From the NCBI RefSeq assembly GCF_036492635.1, contig NZ_AP025305.1:2604001-2668000 (forward strand): a stretch of 64,000 nt of DNA. The letters are read 5' to 3'. This stretch comes from Aureibacter tunicatorum. GTDB taxonomy: Bacteria; Bacteroidota; Bacteroidia; Cytophagales; Cyclobacteriaceae. Both the position numbers and the translations under genes were made by a program. This document shows positions 37,979-45,076 of this stretch, one piece after another (the first letter of the stretch is position 1; each line of letters opens with the position of its first letter). Under the pieces are notes generated by a model. The model saw only the letters and a list, made by a program, of their open reading frames with translations, was not told the origin of the DNA and did no database searches.

Positions 37979-38476
37979 TTATCCATCAACGAACTGAATT
38001 AATTTTTTCACATTATCAAATGAATCTAAATTTTTAAATAATTTTTCATAATTATGACAAAAACACTTATGATAAGGGTTTTTGTTATAATACCACTTTT
38101 CTATAAATATTATGTTTATTTCTTTATCATCAACAAGAAATATTTTCATATTTATAGTTTTATATTTTTGAAATATATGAATATTATTGATTTTGTCTAA
38201 CTTCAAAAATTTATCAACAATACCTTTACGTTTAATGATAATTTCTTCATCATTGAATGAAATATCATATTGTTTAGAAAATAAAATTCGCTCATATAAT
38301 GGTATAAGTATTAAAAGTGGGCTTATAATTATAAAACCAGAAATTATCCAAACTAAGTCTGTACTAAACCTAGCATCTAAATTGAATATTATAGAAAAAG
38401 GAATAATAATTGCCGTTATAACAGCTAATTTTTGTAATATAGTTGTCCCTAAGTTAGGTCTAAATATAACTTTCAT
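37979..38476 (-). CDS. Two-helix membrane protein, putative orphan immunity protein (unit 2)
   Basis: 165 residues: two transmembrane helices (about 14-33 and 39-60), then a cytoplasmic beta-rich domain (YDISFNDEEIIIKRKGIVDKFLKLDKI) of bacterial PH-like appearance. It starts 2 bases after the stop of a truncated toxin frame. Family not recognised. Position and size fit an immunity protein. Confidence 0.5.
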   Translation of the reverse strand: MKVIFRPNLGTTILQKLAVITAIIIPFSIIFNLDARFSTDLVWIISGFIIISPLLILIPLYERILFSKQYDISFNDEEIIIKRKGIVDKFLKLDKINNIHIFQKYKTINMKIFLVDDKEINIIFIEKWYYNKNPYHKCFCHNYEKLFKNLDSFDNVKKLIQFVDG

Positions 38477-38478
38477 AA

Positions 38479-38688
38479 TCAGTCATTAGGTGTAATTGTT
38501 ATCGGATCTAAATATACTGCTTCTCCAGTTTTGATAGCATAATCTTGTCCCATTGCTGAACCTCTGATTAAATCATCTCCAAATTTCATATTGTGCATCT
38601 TCATCATGTTTAACTGCGAGTTTATTTCTTGTGACATTTCAGCAAAGGCTTCTTTTGCTCCAATAACACCCATTCCTCCAAGAACACC
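38479..38688 (-). pseudogene. Truncated toxin C-terminal region (unit 2)
   Basis: Open frame from the edge of repeat B: GVLGGMGVIGAKEAFAEMSQ … and ending TGEAVYLDPITITPND. The Gly-rich, small-residue start is typical of the region just before the toxin module in polymorphic toxins. The ATG at 38673 would give 64 residues, but there is no sign that this is an independent gene. It ends 2 bases before the unit 2 membrane protein. Confidence 0.6.
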
Positions 38689-38893
38689 CTAGCGCAGGTT
38701 TGCAACCTGTGCTTTGCTGGCATAGTTTGCTTTTTTCATCAAAAATCAAAAAAGCCTCAGCTTATGCCTAGGCTTTTGAATATAATTATTATCGACATTG
38801 GAAACAAATTGAAAACTTGGTTCAATGTTAGTCCAAGTCACAGACTTGAACTGGGTTGTTTTTTAATCTAAACTTCGACCATATGGGGAACCT
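38688..38893 (-). repeat. Island repeat, copy B
   Basis: A full-length copy (~206 bases), including the CTTGAACTGGGTTGTTTTTTAA block, the AAAACTTGGTTCAA region, the AAAGCC/GGCTTTT stem and the GCGCAGGTTTGCAACCTGTGC hairpin. Confidence 0.9.
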
Positions 38894-38939
38894 GATATTG
38901 AAATTTATGAAGCTCTTGAAATGAGAAACCAAAAAAGAA

Positions 38940-39323
38940 AATTAAGTTTAACTACTTTGCGGTCCTAAAAAAGGGGGGAACATTAGGTCTCATTTACTGC
39001 ACTAGCGCAATAACCAAACCTATTTGCAATCCTTGGATTAAAGAATCCTTTATTAATTACCGAAGAACCATAGATTGAAATTCTATTCGCACCTGCGGCC
39101 AAAGCCTCTGCCTCTAGCGAACCTACCAAAGACCTAAAACTGATAAACTTTTACTTCCAGATGCTTCTATTAAGAATATATTCCTGTTGAAAGGATTACC
39201 AACCAAGCCTTTTGTTCCGTGAATCGAATAGCCTCCAATTCTTTCTGCTCCATTAAATAATGCTTGTGAGAATATTTCTTCGGTAAGGTCTACAAGTCAT
39301 CTACTAACCGTCCTAGCAGCAAC
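38940..39323 (-). pseudogene. Decayed toxin domain downstream of the EF-Tu-like gene
   Basis: Translating leftward past the stop of the 87-residue gene gives protein-like sequence broken by in-frame stops and one frameshift: LVDLTEEIFSQALFNGAERI, GTKGLVGNPFNRNIFLIEA, then in another frame EAEALAAGANRISIYGS and NKGFFNPRIANRFGY. The last part resembles the end of Rhs-type toxin domains. I call it a degenerate gene fragment; exact limits are uncertain. Confidence 0.5.
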
Positions 39324-39587
39324 TTAAGCCACACTAGTAATAACACCTTCACTTAATATTTTTGATGCCTCTTGAATCTTTATCTTATTTCCAACATCAG
39401 CCACATTTTGAAAATATTTAGCTTCTATAAAACTTACTTTAAGTTCGTAGAAATTTTGCTTAACCAGTTTTTTCACCTCTAGAACCTTACCAGACATACA
39501 ATCAGCTCCTATACAAAATAGGAATACTCGACCATTCAAGGTACTTTCTCCGAATTGCCAGTTAATCTCACATTTTATGTAGTTCAT
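39324..39587 (-). CDS. EF-Tu domain 3-like small protein, putative immunity protein (unit 3)
   Basis: 87 residues, all beta in character. The end (VGNKIKIQEASKILSEGVI) follows the VGxKFxIxEGxKxIGxG pattern of small EF-Tu barrel-like proteins, and the N-terminus (INWQFGESTLNGRVFLF) suits that fold. Its ATG overlaps the stop of the upstream truncated toxin frame (ATGA), a hallmark of toxin-immunity coupling. EF-Tu-like folds can mimic translation factors, but that role here is speculation. Confidence 0.55.
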   Translation of the reverse strand: MNYIKCEINWQFGESTLNGRVFLFCIGADCMSGKVLEVKKLVKQNFYELKVSFIEAKYFQNVADVGNKIKIQEASKILSEGVITSVA

Positions 39588-39679
39588 TTGATCGATTTTA
39601 TTGCACCATTGAATTTCTCTAGCCGATCAGGACTAACGAAATAAAACCTTCTTCCTGCATCAGCACCATTCCCACCTCT
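39584..39679 (-). pseudogene. Truncated toxin C-terminal tail (unit 3)
   Basis: Frame RGGNGADAGRRFYFVSPDRL … ending AIKSIK, opening at the edge of repeat C and overlapping the next ATG by four bases (ATGA). The hydrophobic-aromatic RRFYFVSPDRLEKF stretch is clearly protein-like. No catalytic motif remains. Confidence 0.6.
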
Positions 39680-39775
39680 AGCGCAGGTCTGCAACCTATG
39701 CTTTGCTGGCATAGTCTGCTATTTTCGTCAAAAATCAGAATAGCCTCAGCTTATGCCAAGACTTTTGAATATTAA
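39677..39775 (-). repeat. Island repeat, copy C (left half)
   Basis: Has the GCGCAGG hairpin and the AGCCTCAGCTTATGCCAAG terminator-like stem, but lacks the second half, which is found separately at 40321-40403. Confidence 0.85.
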
Positions 39776-39798
39776 ACTAATCAGTTACATATAGACAT

Positions 39799-40299
39799 TT
39801 AAAATGTATAATCAAAATCAATATCACCTTCTTCAAAAATAGTCTCACTATAATAACTACCATTTACAGGACCCCATTTTTTTTGCTTGAATATAATCTT
39901 ATCATTTTCTATCATACCTTTTTCCCGATAATAGGAGCCTGAATTTTTACAAAGAAAAAACTCAATTTCAATTTCATTCTTATAATATCTCCAATAACCT
40001 ATATTTTGACAGTTATTCCAATTTTGATACTTTAAATAAGAATGATCAAATTTCTGCCCATCCCATATATAATTAATCCAAAGCATACGCCCATCTGGAT
40101 AAAATGCTATGCCAAATGGGGTATTTACACCCATATATATTTTACCAAAATTAATTTTATCAGTAGGTTGGAATGGCTCTTTTTTAATTTTAAAATGTTC
40201 TTTTTTAGGCCGACATTTTCCTTGATCCCATTTACCTCTTTTTATTATACACGAATTCACTACAAAAAAGACAATTAAATACAAAGAAAATGATCTCAT
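39799..40299 (-). CDS. Lipoprotein of unknown function in the immunity island
   Basis: 166 residues. The signal ends in lipobox VNSC (Cys17), followed by a basic region (KRGKWDQGKCRPKK) and a beta-rich body with repeated Trp/Tyr/Gly (GVNTPFGIAFYPDGRMLWINYIWDGQKF). This meander suggests a WG- or lipocalin-like beta domain. No toxin remnant is visible upstream; the repeat half-copy at 40321 lies there instead. Lipoprotein immunity proteins protecting against periplasmic toxins are known, so the island context suggests that role, but nothing proves it. Confidence 0.5.
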   Translation of the reverse strand: MRSFSLYLIVFFVVNSCIIKRGKWDQGKCRPKKEHFKIKKEPFQPTDKINFGKIYMGVNTPFGIAFYPDGRMLWINYIWDGQKFDHSYLKYQNWNNCQNIGYWRYYKNEIEIEFFLCKNSGSYYREKGMIENDKIIFKQKKWGPVNGSYYSETIFEEGDIDFDYTF

Positions 40300-40320
40300 A
40301 ATAAAGCATTATTTATCTAT

Positions 40321-40403
40321 TAATAATTATTATCGACATTTGAAAAAAATTGAAAACTTGTTCCAGTGTACTTTTTAATCTAATCTCTAACCATATGGGG
40401 CGT
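40321..40403 (-). repeat. Island repeat, partial copy (right half)
   Basis: TAATAATTATTATCGACATTTG … GTTCCAGTGTACTTTTTAATC … ACCATATGGGG, the complement of what copy C lacks. A REP-like core follows directly at 40410. Confidence 0.85.
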
Positions 40404-40409
40404 ACATCG

Positions 40410-40433
40410 ACATTCGCATCAAATGCGAACGAT
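40410..40433. repeat. REP-like hairpin core
   Basis: ATTCGCATC-AAATGCGAAC, the core of the module at 42620-42665. Confidence 0.5.
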
Positions 40434-40468
40434 TACATTTTCTTGAAGAAAATTGAGAACTACCAGAG

Positions 40469-40957
40469 TTATTCCCAATAAGTTTTTGATAAGCATCCTT
40501 CAAAATAAGTGAAAAAACTTTTTATTCCATATCGATTCCAATTATGACCTTTATTTCTTGCTCCAAAATTTTCTCTATGATAATTAAGCATAGAACTAAT
40601 ATTTTGATATTCATTATCTAGAGGTATAAGGGTTGTTACTGAAAAATATTCTAATACCTCATAAATACATTTTTTTATTTTTTCACTTTTATCTTTAACT
40701 CTAAAGATTATTACAATATCATTATCATCATTATTGAAAGCATAATCTTCAATTTTAAGCCCTTCAAAATACAAATCAATATCTGAGAATTTTTTCATCA
40801 AACATGGATATAATTCAATGCTTAGTGCTTGAGATTGACCTATTATTATTAATGATGAGTTTTTTGAAAATATATTTTCAAAAAACTCATCATTTTCATT
40901 CGAAAATTCTTCTTCAAAATCGTACCATCCAATTTCTTTTGTTTTCAGCTTATTCAT
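40469..40957 (-). CDS. Putative orphan immunity protein (unit 4)
   Basis: 162 residues, soluble and strongly acidic (EEEFSNENDEFFE; NNDDNDIVIIF), with alternating alpha/beta segments. No signal peptide or transmembrane helix, so presumably cytoplasmic, the place where a nuclease inhibitor would act; acidic inhibitors of nuclease toxins are common. A truncated frame (unit 4 tail) ends about 30 bases upstream. Family not recognised. Confidence 0.5.
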   Translation of the reverse strand: MNKLKTKEIGWYDFEEEFSNENDEFFENIFSKNSSLIIIGQSQALSIELYPCLMKKFSDIDLYFEGLKIEDYAFNNDDNDIVIIFRVKDKSEKIKKCIYEVLEYFSVTTLIPLDNEYQNISSMLNYHRENFGARNKGHNWNRYGIKSFFTYFEGCLSKTYWE

Positions 40958-40985
40958 GATTTATTTATCTTTATTCTACAATATG

Positions 40986-41075
40986 TTAAATCATAGATGA
41001 ATTCAGATCTCTTTTTCCCTGAGAAATAGTACTTATCAAATTGTCGCTTATTAAATCCTTTACGTTTCCTCCTCT
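40986..41075 (-). pseudogene. Truncated toxin C-terminal tail (unit 4)
   Basis: Frame RGGNVKDLISDNLIS … KRDLNSSMI opening at the edge of repeat D. It starts with the same RGGN as unit 3 although the rest is unrelated. Confidence 0.5.
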
Positions 41076-41215
41076 AGCGCAGGTTTGCAACCTGTTCTTT
41101 GCTGGCATAGTCTGCTATTTTAGGCAAAAATCAAAAAAGCTCCAGCTTATGCCAAGGTTTATGAATATAATTATTATCGGCATTTGGAACAAGTGGAAAA
41201 CTTGGTCCAGTGTTA
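41072..41215 (-). repeat. Island repeat, copy D
   Basis: GCGCAGGTTTGCAACCTG hairpin, AAGCTCCAGCTTATGCC region and AACAAGTGGAAAACTTGGTCC; it ends at the stop of the lipoprotein gene at 41216. Confidence 0.85.
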
Positions 41216-41689
41216 CTAATTTATCAAAGGTTTTGAAGTAATAAAAAATGAAAAATTAAATATAGTATTTGCCCCACAATTATATGGCCTTAAATAAACT
41301 TGATACTTAATATCCTTTAAGGCCTGATATAATTTTTCTTTCACATTAGGATCTATTATACCTTCCCTTTTTATTATATCTTTAACAAATATTGACTCAG
41401 TTTTAGTAATATTATCTTCATCTAAAGAAATAACAAAGTTTATTAATATTACTTCTTTATCATCTAATTCAAATTTATTTTTATCAAAAACACCTTGACA
41501 TACACTAGATATAGATTCTTCAAAAAGAACTATTCCTTTCATATTTTCATATTCATTTTCTTTTACAACATAAAGTGTTCTATTTTCAGTTTCTATGATT
41601 CGCTTACCATCTTTTATAAGTCTCAATTGAGACTTATTAGAAACACATGAAACAAATAGTAAACAAAATATATTAATCAGTATTTTCAT
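41216..41689 (-). CDS. Lipoprotein, putative orphan immunity protein (unit 5)
   Basis: 157 residues. Signal ending in lipobox FVSC (Cys15), then a mixed alpha/beta domain with a regular pattern of charged residues (DKEVILINFVISLDEDN, FVKDIIKREGIIDPN). Placed between two island repeats like the other units; only a 6-codon remnant (ARPVMLS) could stand for a toxin tail. Family not recognised. Confidence 0.5.
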   Translation of the reverse strand: MKILINIFCLLFVSCVSNKSQLRLIKDGKRIIETENRTLYVVKENEYENMKGIVLFEESISSVCQGVFDKNKFELDDKEVILINFVISLDEDNITKTESIFVKDIIKREGIIDPNVKEKLYQALKDIKYQVYLRPYNCGANTIFNFSFFITSKPLIN

Positions 41690-41720
41690 TTCTTCAACTA
41701 AATCTAACTCAGCATTACTG

Positions 41721-41925
41721 GCCTAGCGCAGGTTTGCAACCTGTGCTAGGCTGGCATATTCTGCTATTTTCGTCAAATATCAAAAAAGCCTCACTTATGC
41801 CAAGGCTTATGAATATAAATATTATCGGCATTTGGAACAAGTTTTCAACTTGTTCCAATGTATGTCAAAGAAATATTCTTGAACTGGGCTTTTTTTTAAT
41901 CACTCTGGGTGCTAGAGGGGAACGA
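41721..41925 (-). repeat. Island repeat, copy E
   Basis: A full-length copy. The internal hairpin is perfect here: GGAACAAGTT-TTC-AACTTGTTCC. Confidence 0.9.
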
Positions 41926-41927
41926 AA

Positions 41928-42476
41928 TTACTGATCAAAACAATTTATTTTCGGTGGTTTATAGTATCCAACACCTTTAGAAGTTTTAACCTTTTTAAAT
42001 ATTTCCACATTTGTTTTGCAAAAATAATAGTGTACTGCCTTACATTGATTACATACTAATTTATCTGGCACTGGGATAAACCCATCTTCATCATCTTGTA
42101 ATAAATTATATTCAGAAAAATGAACAAAAACCTCTTTAGTTAAAGGGTATCTGCTATTCCACCAATATATTAATTTATTATCAGATCTATAAATCCTTGT
42201 AGGTAAGTTACTATTATAACTTCCAACTATAGCTTTATTTGTCACTAGTAACTTATGGGATGGTTCACCTATTCTAATAACGATTACATCTTCATCATAA
42301 TCATCATATACACTGACTGAAAATATATTCCCATTTTTATATATTTTTGAGTTTGTAAAGTCCTCTATCGCCATTAAAATAAATTCATCATAATCAGTAT
42401 TTTGAATTACATCGGCATTAAACATAGTGAAAACAAAAGCAATCACATTAGATGCAACGAAAAGAACATTAATCAT
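41928..42476 (-). CDS. Putative orphan immunity protein with N-terminal hydrophobic segment (unit 6)
   Basis: 182 residues. One hydrophobic N-terminal segment (VLFVASNVIAFVFTMF) that may be a signal or anchor, a beta-rich middle (VSVYDDYDEDVIVIRIG, IVGSYNSNLPTRIYRSDNKLIYWW) and a C-terminal CNQCKAVHYYFC cluster that could bind zinc or form disulphides. A REP-like hairpin lies about 140 bases upstream. Family not recognised. Confidence 0.5.
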   Translation of the reverse strand: MINVLFVASNVIAFVFTMFNADVIQNTDYDEFILMAIEDFTNSKIYKNGNIFSVSVYDDYDEDVIVIRIGEPSHKLLVTNKAIVGSYNSNLPTRIYRSDNKLIYWWNSRYPLTKEVFVHFSEYNLLQDDEDGFIPVPDKLVCNQCKAVHYYFCKTNVEIFKKVKTSKGVGYYKPPKINCFDQ

Positions 42477-42619
42477 AATTATTTTTATCTATATGGGTAA
42501 CCAGTAGTTTAGAAAATGCTCCCGCATAGTTCTTATCTTTTGATTACGATAAAGATAAAAAACTTAGCATGAATTGAAAAGCCAATTCTATTCGCCCAAA
42601 ATGGATTTGTATACCTTCA

Positions 42620-42665
42620 GACACTCTGTTTTAAGCATTCGCATTGCAAATGCGAACGAACTGGC
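42620..42665 (+). repeat. REP-like hairpin, copy 2
   Basis: GACACTCTGTTTTAAGCAT, then the palindromic core TTCGCATT-GCAAATGCGAA, then CGAACTGGC. Same module as 37171-37216. Confidence 0.65.
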
Positions 42666-42676
42666 CATCCTCACTG

Positions 42677-42790
42677 CCCTAACGTAGGTTTTCAACCTGT
42701 GCTTTGCTGGCTTAGTCTGCTATTTTAGTCAAAAATCAAATAAGTCACAGCTTGAACTGGGTTGTTTTTTAATCTAAACTTAGATCATAT
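42677..42790 (-). repeat. Island repeat, copy F (internally deleted)
   Basis: Keeps the AGGTTTTCAACCTGTGC hairpin end and the AACTGGGTTGTTTTTTAATCTAAAC end but lacks the ~80 bases in between. Its left end contains the stop of the 174-residue gene. Confidence 0.8.
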
Positions 42791-43293
42791 TGGGGAATAT
42801 ACCCCCATTCCAAACAATAACTAGCATCTACACTCATTGCTAACTCTACTAGCTCTACCAACTCCTCAGGAATCCATGAAACCAAAACACTTGTAAGATC
42901 TGTAAACTTTATTCTATCTATTGTAAAATGAACCCATAAACCCGATGGAGGTTCATGCGCATATGTGAAAAATCCATCAGATGCCGCCTCTGAGCCTCCA
43001 TCCATTAAAGAAAAGCTTGGATAATACAATAAATATTTTCCTCTATAAAAACTTTTATCGAAATTATTATCGTTAATTAATAAACTTTTTCTTTTTAGTA
43101 AAATCTCATTAACCATCTTTTTTTGTTCTTGATAAACTAATTCAGTATTATCAATTCCAAATATGCTTTCTATTTCAATAAAATCATTTTCTGGGACTAG
43201 ATCTGCAGGTCTAAGTGAACCACTTAAATTATATTCTTTATGGTATTTTTTATAAAAATAAAAAGATTCCAATCCTTCTAAATTATATGCCAT
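42769..43293 (-). CDS. Putative orphan immunity protein (unit 7)
   Basis: 174 residues, soluble and acidic. Motifs of note are SLMDGGSEAASDGFFTYAHEP and GLWVHFTIDRIKFTDLTSVL. The layout, a helical N-terminus followed by a beta sheet, resembles SUKH/SMI1-type immunity proteins in outline, but I cannot assign it. Six bases upstream ends the longest intact-frame toxin remnant of the island. The last codons (DLSLD) are encoded by the repeat. Confidence 0.5.
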   Translation of the reverse strand: MAYNLEGLESFYFYKKYHKEYNLSGSLRPADLVPENDFIEIESIFGIDNTELVYQEQKKMVNEILLKRKSLLINDNNFDKSFYRGKYLLYYPSFSLMDGGSEAASDGFFTYAHEPPSGLWVHFTIDRIKFTDLTSVLVSWIPEELVELVELAMSVDASYCLEWGYIPQYDLSLD

Positions 43294-43299
43294 TTCTTT

Positions 43300-43533
43300 T
43301 TATTTAAAATCTTTATAAGATTCACCCTTACCTAATATTTCTGAAATAATCAAAGATTTACCAGCTTTTTCTTTTTGAGGCCAATTATCAGGGTATCTAA
43401 TTCCTTTTTTATCTACTGCTTTTTGAAATACTTCTTTCAGGCCTTCTATTTTATCTGCCATTTTCCATCTTGGTAAAGTTAATTGGCTATATAGACTATT
43501 AAAAGTTTGTCCTTTGGAATTCCTCATTGCTCT
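43300..43533 (-). pseudogene. Truncated toxin C-terminal region (unit 7)
   Basis: About 77 codons from the edge of repeat G: RAMRNSKGQTFNSLYSQL … EVFQKAVDKKGIRYPDNWP … SEILGKGESYKDFK. The frame is continuous with the repeat, where an in-frame ATG would add MPAKHRLQTCP. It ends 6 bases before the unit 7 gene. Basic, helical; no recognised catalytic motif. Confidence 0.55.
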
Positions 43534-43690
43534 AGGGCAGGTTTGCAATCTGTGCTTTGCTGGCATATTCTGCAATTTTAGTCAAAAACAAAAGCCAAGG
43601 CTTTTGGATATAATTATTTATAGATATTAGATCTTTGCCGACATTTGGCCCAAGTCAAAGACTTGAGCCAGGTGGGCCAAATGGTGGGCC
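43531..43690 (-). repeat. Island repeat, copy G
   Basis: Variant copy sharing with copy A the AAAAGCCAAGGCTTTTGGAT hairpin and TATAGATATTAGATCTTTGCC. A separate right-half fragment (ACTGGGTTATTTTTTAATC) lies at 43795-43832. Confidence 0.85.
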
Positions 43691-43849
43691 TCAGTATCAT
43701 ACCGAAGTCTTTTTATTTTAGTTTTTTATAGCTTACCCAACTGTTATTTGAGTTGAAAACTCAAGCAATGATAAGCTCAAGTCAATAAACTTGTACTGGG
43801 TTATTTTTTAATCTAAACTCCAACCATATAGGGAACCTAAGAAATCTAA

Positions 43850-44152
43850 TTACTCACTAGAATCAGATAGATAACAATAAATAAAATATAGATCCTTTGT
43901 TTCATTTGAAGAATAATATTTTTTTATACATTTTCCATTTTTAATGTAAAATTGATTTAAGTTCCTAACTTCATTTTTTTTAAAAATAAATTTACAATAA
44001 TAATACAAAGCAGGTGTATATTTTTTTCTTTTGATATCAATACAGTATTGCTCTTTTTGTTGATATATATATCTTTCAAGGTCGTATTGAATGTAAAAAG
44101 GAATAATCAATAATAATATTATTGCAAACTTAGTCCAAACTTTTTCTTTCAT
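43850..44152 (-). CDS. Small anchored protein, putative orphan immunity protein (unit 8)
   Basis: 100 residues from ATG 44152. The frame extends to 44173, but the upstream toxin frame overlaps there. One N-terminal transmembrane helix (about 8-24), then a Tyr/Lys/Cys-rich extracytoplasmic part (YYYCKFIFKKNEV, FIYCYLSDSSE). The preceding truncated frame overlaps its start by about 20 bases, the coupling expected of a toxin-immunity pair. Family not recognised. Confidence 0.5.
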   Translation of the reverse strand: MKEKVWTKFAIILLLIIPFYIQYDLERYIYQQKEQYCIDIKRKKYTPALYYYCKFIFKKNEVRNLNQFYIKNGKCIKKYYSSNETKDLYFIYCYLSDSSE

Positions 44153-44213
44153 ACAACATTTGTTCAGGGTCATCAGGATCTCGTTGATATATTTCTAAGC
44201 GTTTAAACTTCCT
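44130..44213 (-). pseudogene. Truncated toxin C-terminal tail (unit 8)
   Basis: Frame RKFKRLEIYQRDPDDPEQML … ERKSLD, opening at the edge of repeat H and stopping inside the unit 8 gene. The charged helix-like sequence is typical of the end of a nuclease toxin, but too little is left to classify. Confidence 0.55.
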
Positions 44214-44390
44214 TAACGCAGGTTTGCAACCTGTGCTTTGCTAGCATAGTCTGCTATTTTCGTCAAAAATCAAAAAAGCCTCAGCTTATACCAAGGCTTA
44301 TGAATATAATTATTATCGGCATTTGGAACAAGTTGAAAACTTGGTCCAATATAAGTCCAAGTCACAGATTTGAACTGGATTATTTTTTAA
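44211..44390 (-). repeat. Island repeat, copy H
   Basis: A full-length copy, very close to copies B and D, including AAAAAAGCCTCAGCTTATACC and AACAAGTTGAAAACTTGGTCC. Confidence 0.9.
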
Positions 44391-44827
44391 TCACTCTTGG
44401 TCTCAGAGGGAGAGTATATCACAGTCCAGTTAATACTATCTAAATATATTTTACTTAATTCTATACGATTTTCAATTTTATATTTTTTACGCACATCTAT
44501 CCAATTGTTATTAACTAGTGTGTCATAATTAAATATAAATAGATATGCCTTATTATTATATGAAAAAATTTTTTCCCAAAAACTGTATCTTATAGAATTT
44601 CGTCCCGTAATTTCTTTACTGGAAAAAGGCTTTACTAAATGATTAGATGGGTCATTTAATGGATTATATTCAACTATAGAAGTATCAGGATACATAAATG
44701 TAATTGAAAAACAAATAGAATCTCTTGAATTATTTACAATGCCGAGGTCTTTACTCTCAATTTTTTGAATATTATATCCTGATTGTAAGCATAACATAAA
44801 AACAGTTATGAATAATATGTATTTCAT
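44387..44827 (-). CDS. Exported protein, putative orphan immunity protein (unit 9)
   Basis: 146 residues with an N-terminal signal-like segment (MKYILFITVFMLCLQSGYN; no good lipobox) and a beta-rich body (DSICFSITFMYPDTSIVEYNP, KAYLFIFNYDTLVNNNW). A good Shine-Dalgarno-like AAAGGAAG lies upstream. A short frame (GEGSNYSNIKH, ending at 44845) between repeat I and this gene may be the toxin remnant. Family not recognised. Confidence 0.5.
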   Translation of the reverse strand: MKYILFITVFMLCLQSGYNIQKIESKDLGIVNNSRDSICFSITFMYPDTSIVEYNPLNDPSNHLVKPFSSKEITGRNSIRYSFWEKIFSYNNKAYLFIFNYDTLVNNNWIDVRKKYKIENRIELSKIYLDSINWTVIYSPSETKSD

Positions 44828-44876
44828 AAAATCAACTTCCTTTATTAGTGTTTAATATTAGAATAATTGGAACCCT

Positions 44877-45062
44877 CCCCTAACACAGGTTTGCAAATTA
44901 TACTTTACTGGTATCTTCTGCTATTTTCGTCAAAAAAACGAAAAAGCCTCAGCTTATACCTAGGCTTTTAGATATAATTATTATCGACATTGGAAACAAG
45001 TTGAAAACTTGCTTCAGTGTTACTTCTTAAGAGGTACCTTGAACTAGTTTTTTCTTTACATT
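44877..45062 (-). repeat. Island repeat, copy I
   Basis: The most diverged full-length copy and the rightmost. The hairpin arms are decayed (ACACAGGTTTGCAAATTATAC), while the AAAGCC/GGCTTTT stem and AACAAGTTGAAAACTTG are kept. Confidence 0.8.
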
Positions 45063-45076
45063 AGACTAGAATCGGT

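Noticed and set aside
38883-38970. Short rightward protein-like frame (GEPDIEIYEALEMRNQ…)
   Set aside because: Only ~28 codons, on the opposite strand to everything else in the island, and partly inside repeat B. Could be a scrap of an older unit but not supportable.
42480-42680. Toxin tail for unit 6 (VRAVRMASSFAFAMRML…)
   Set aside because: This frame is mostly translation of the REP-like hairpin, and it ends too far from the unit 6 gene.
37811-45062. Integron-style gene cassette array with attC sites
   Set aside because: Alternating single genes and folded repeats look similar, and some copies carry CTAACG-like ends. But there is no integrase in the window, no convincing RYYYAAC/GTTRRRY pair in every copy, and the truncated toxin tails fit better with orphan immunity units.
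37811-45062. CRISPR array
   Set aside because: Repeats are ~100-210 bases, diverged and separated by genes of several hundred bases, with no cas genes.
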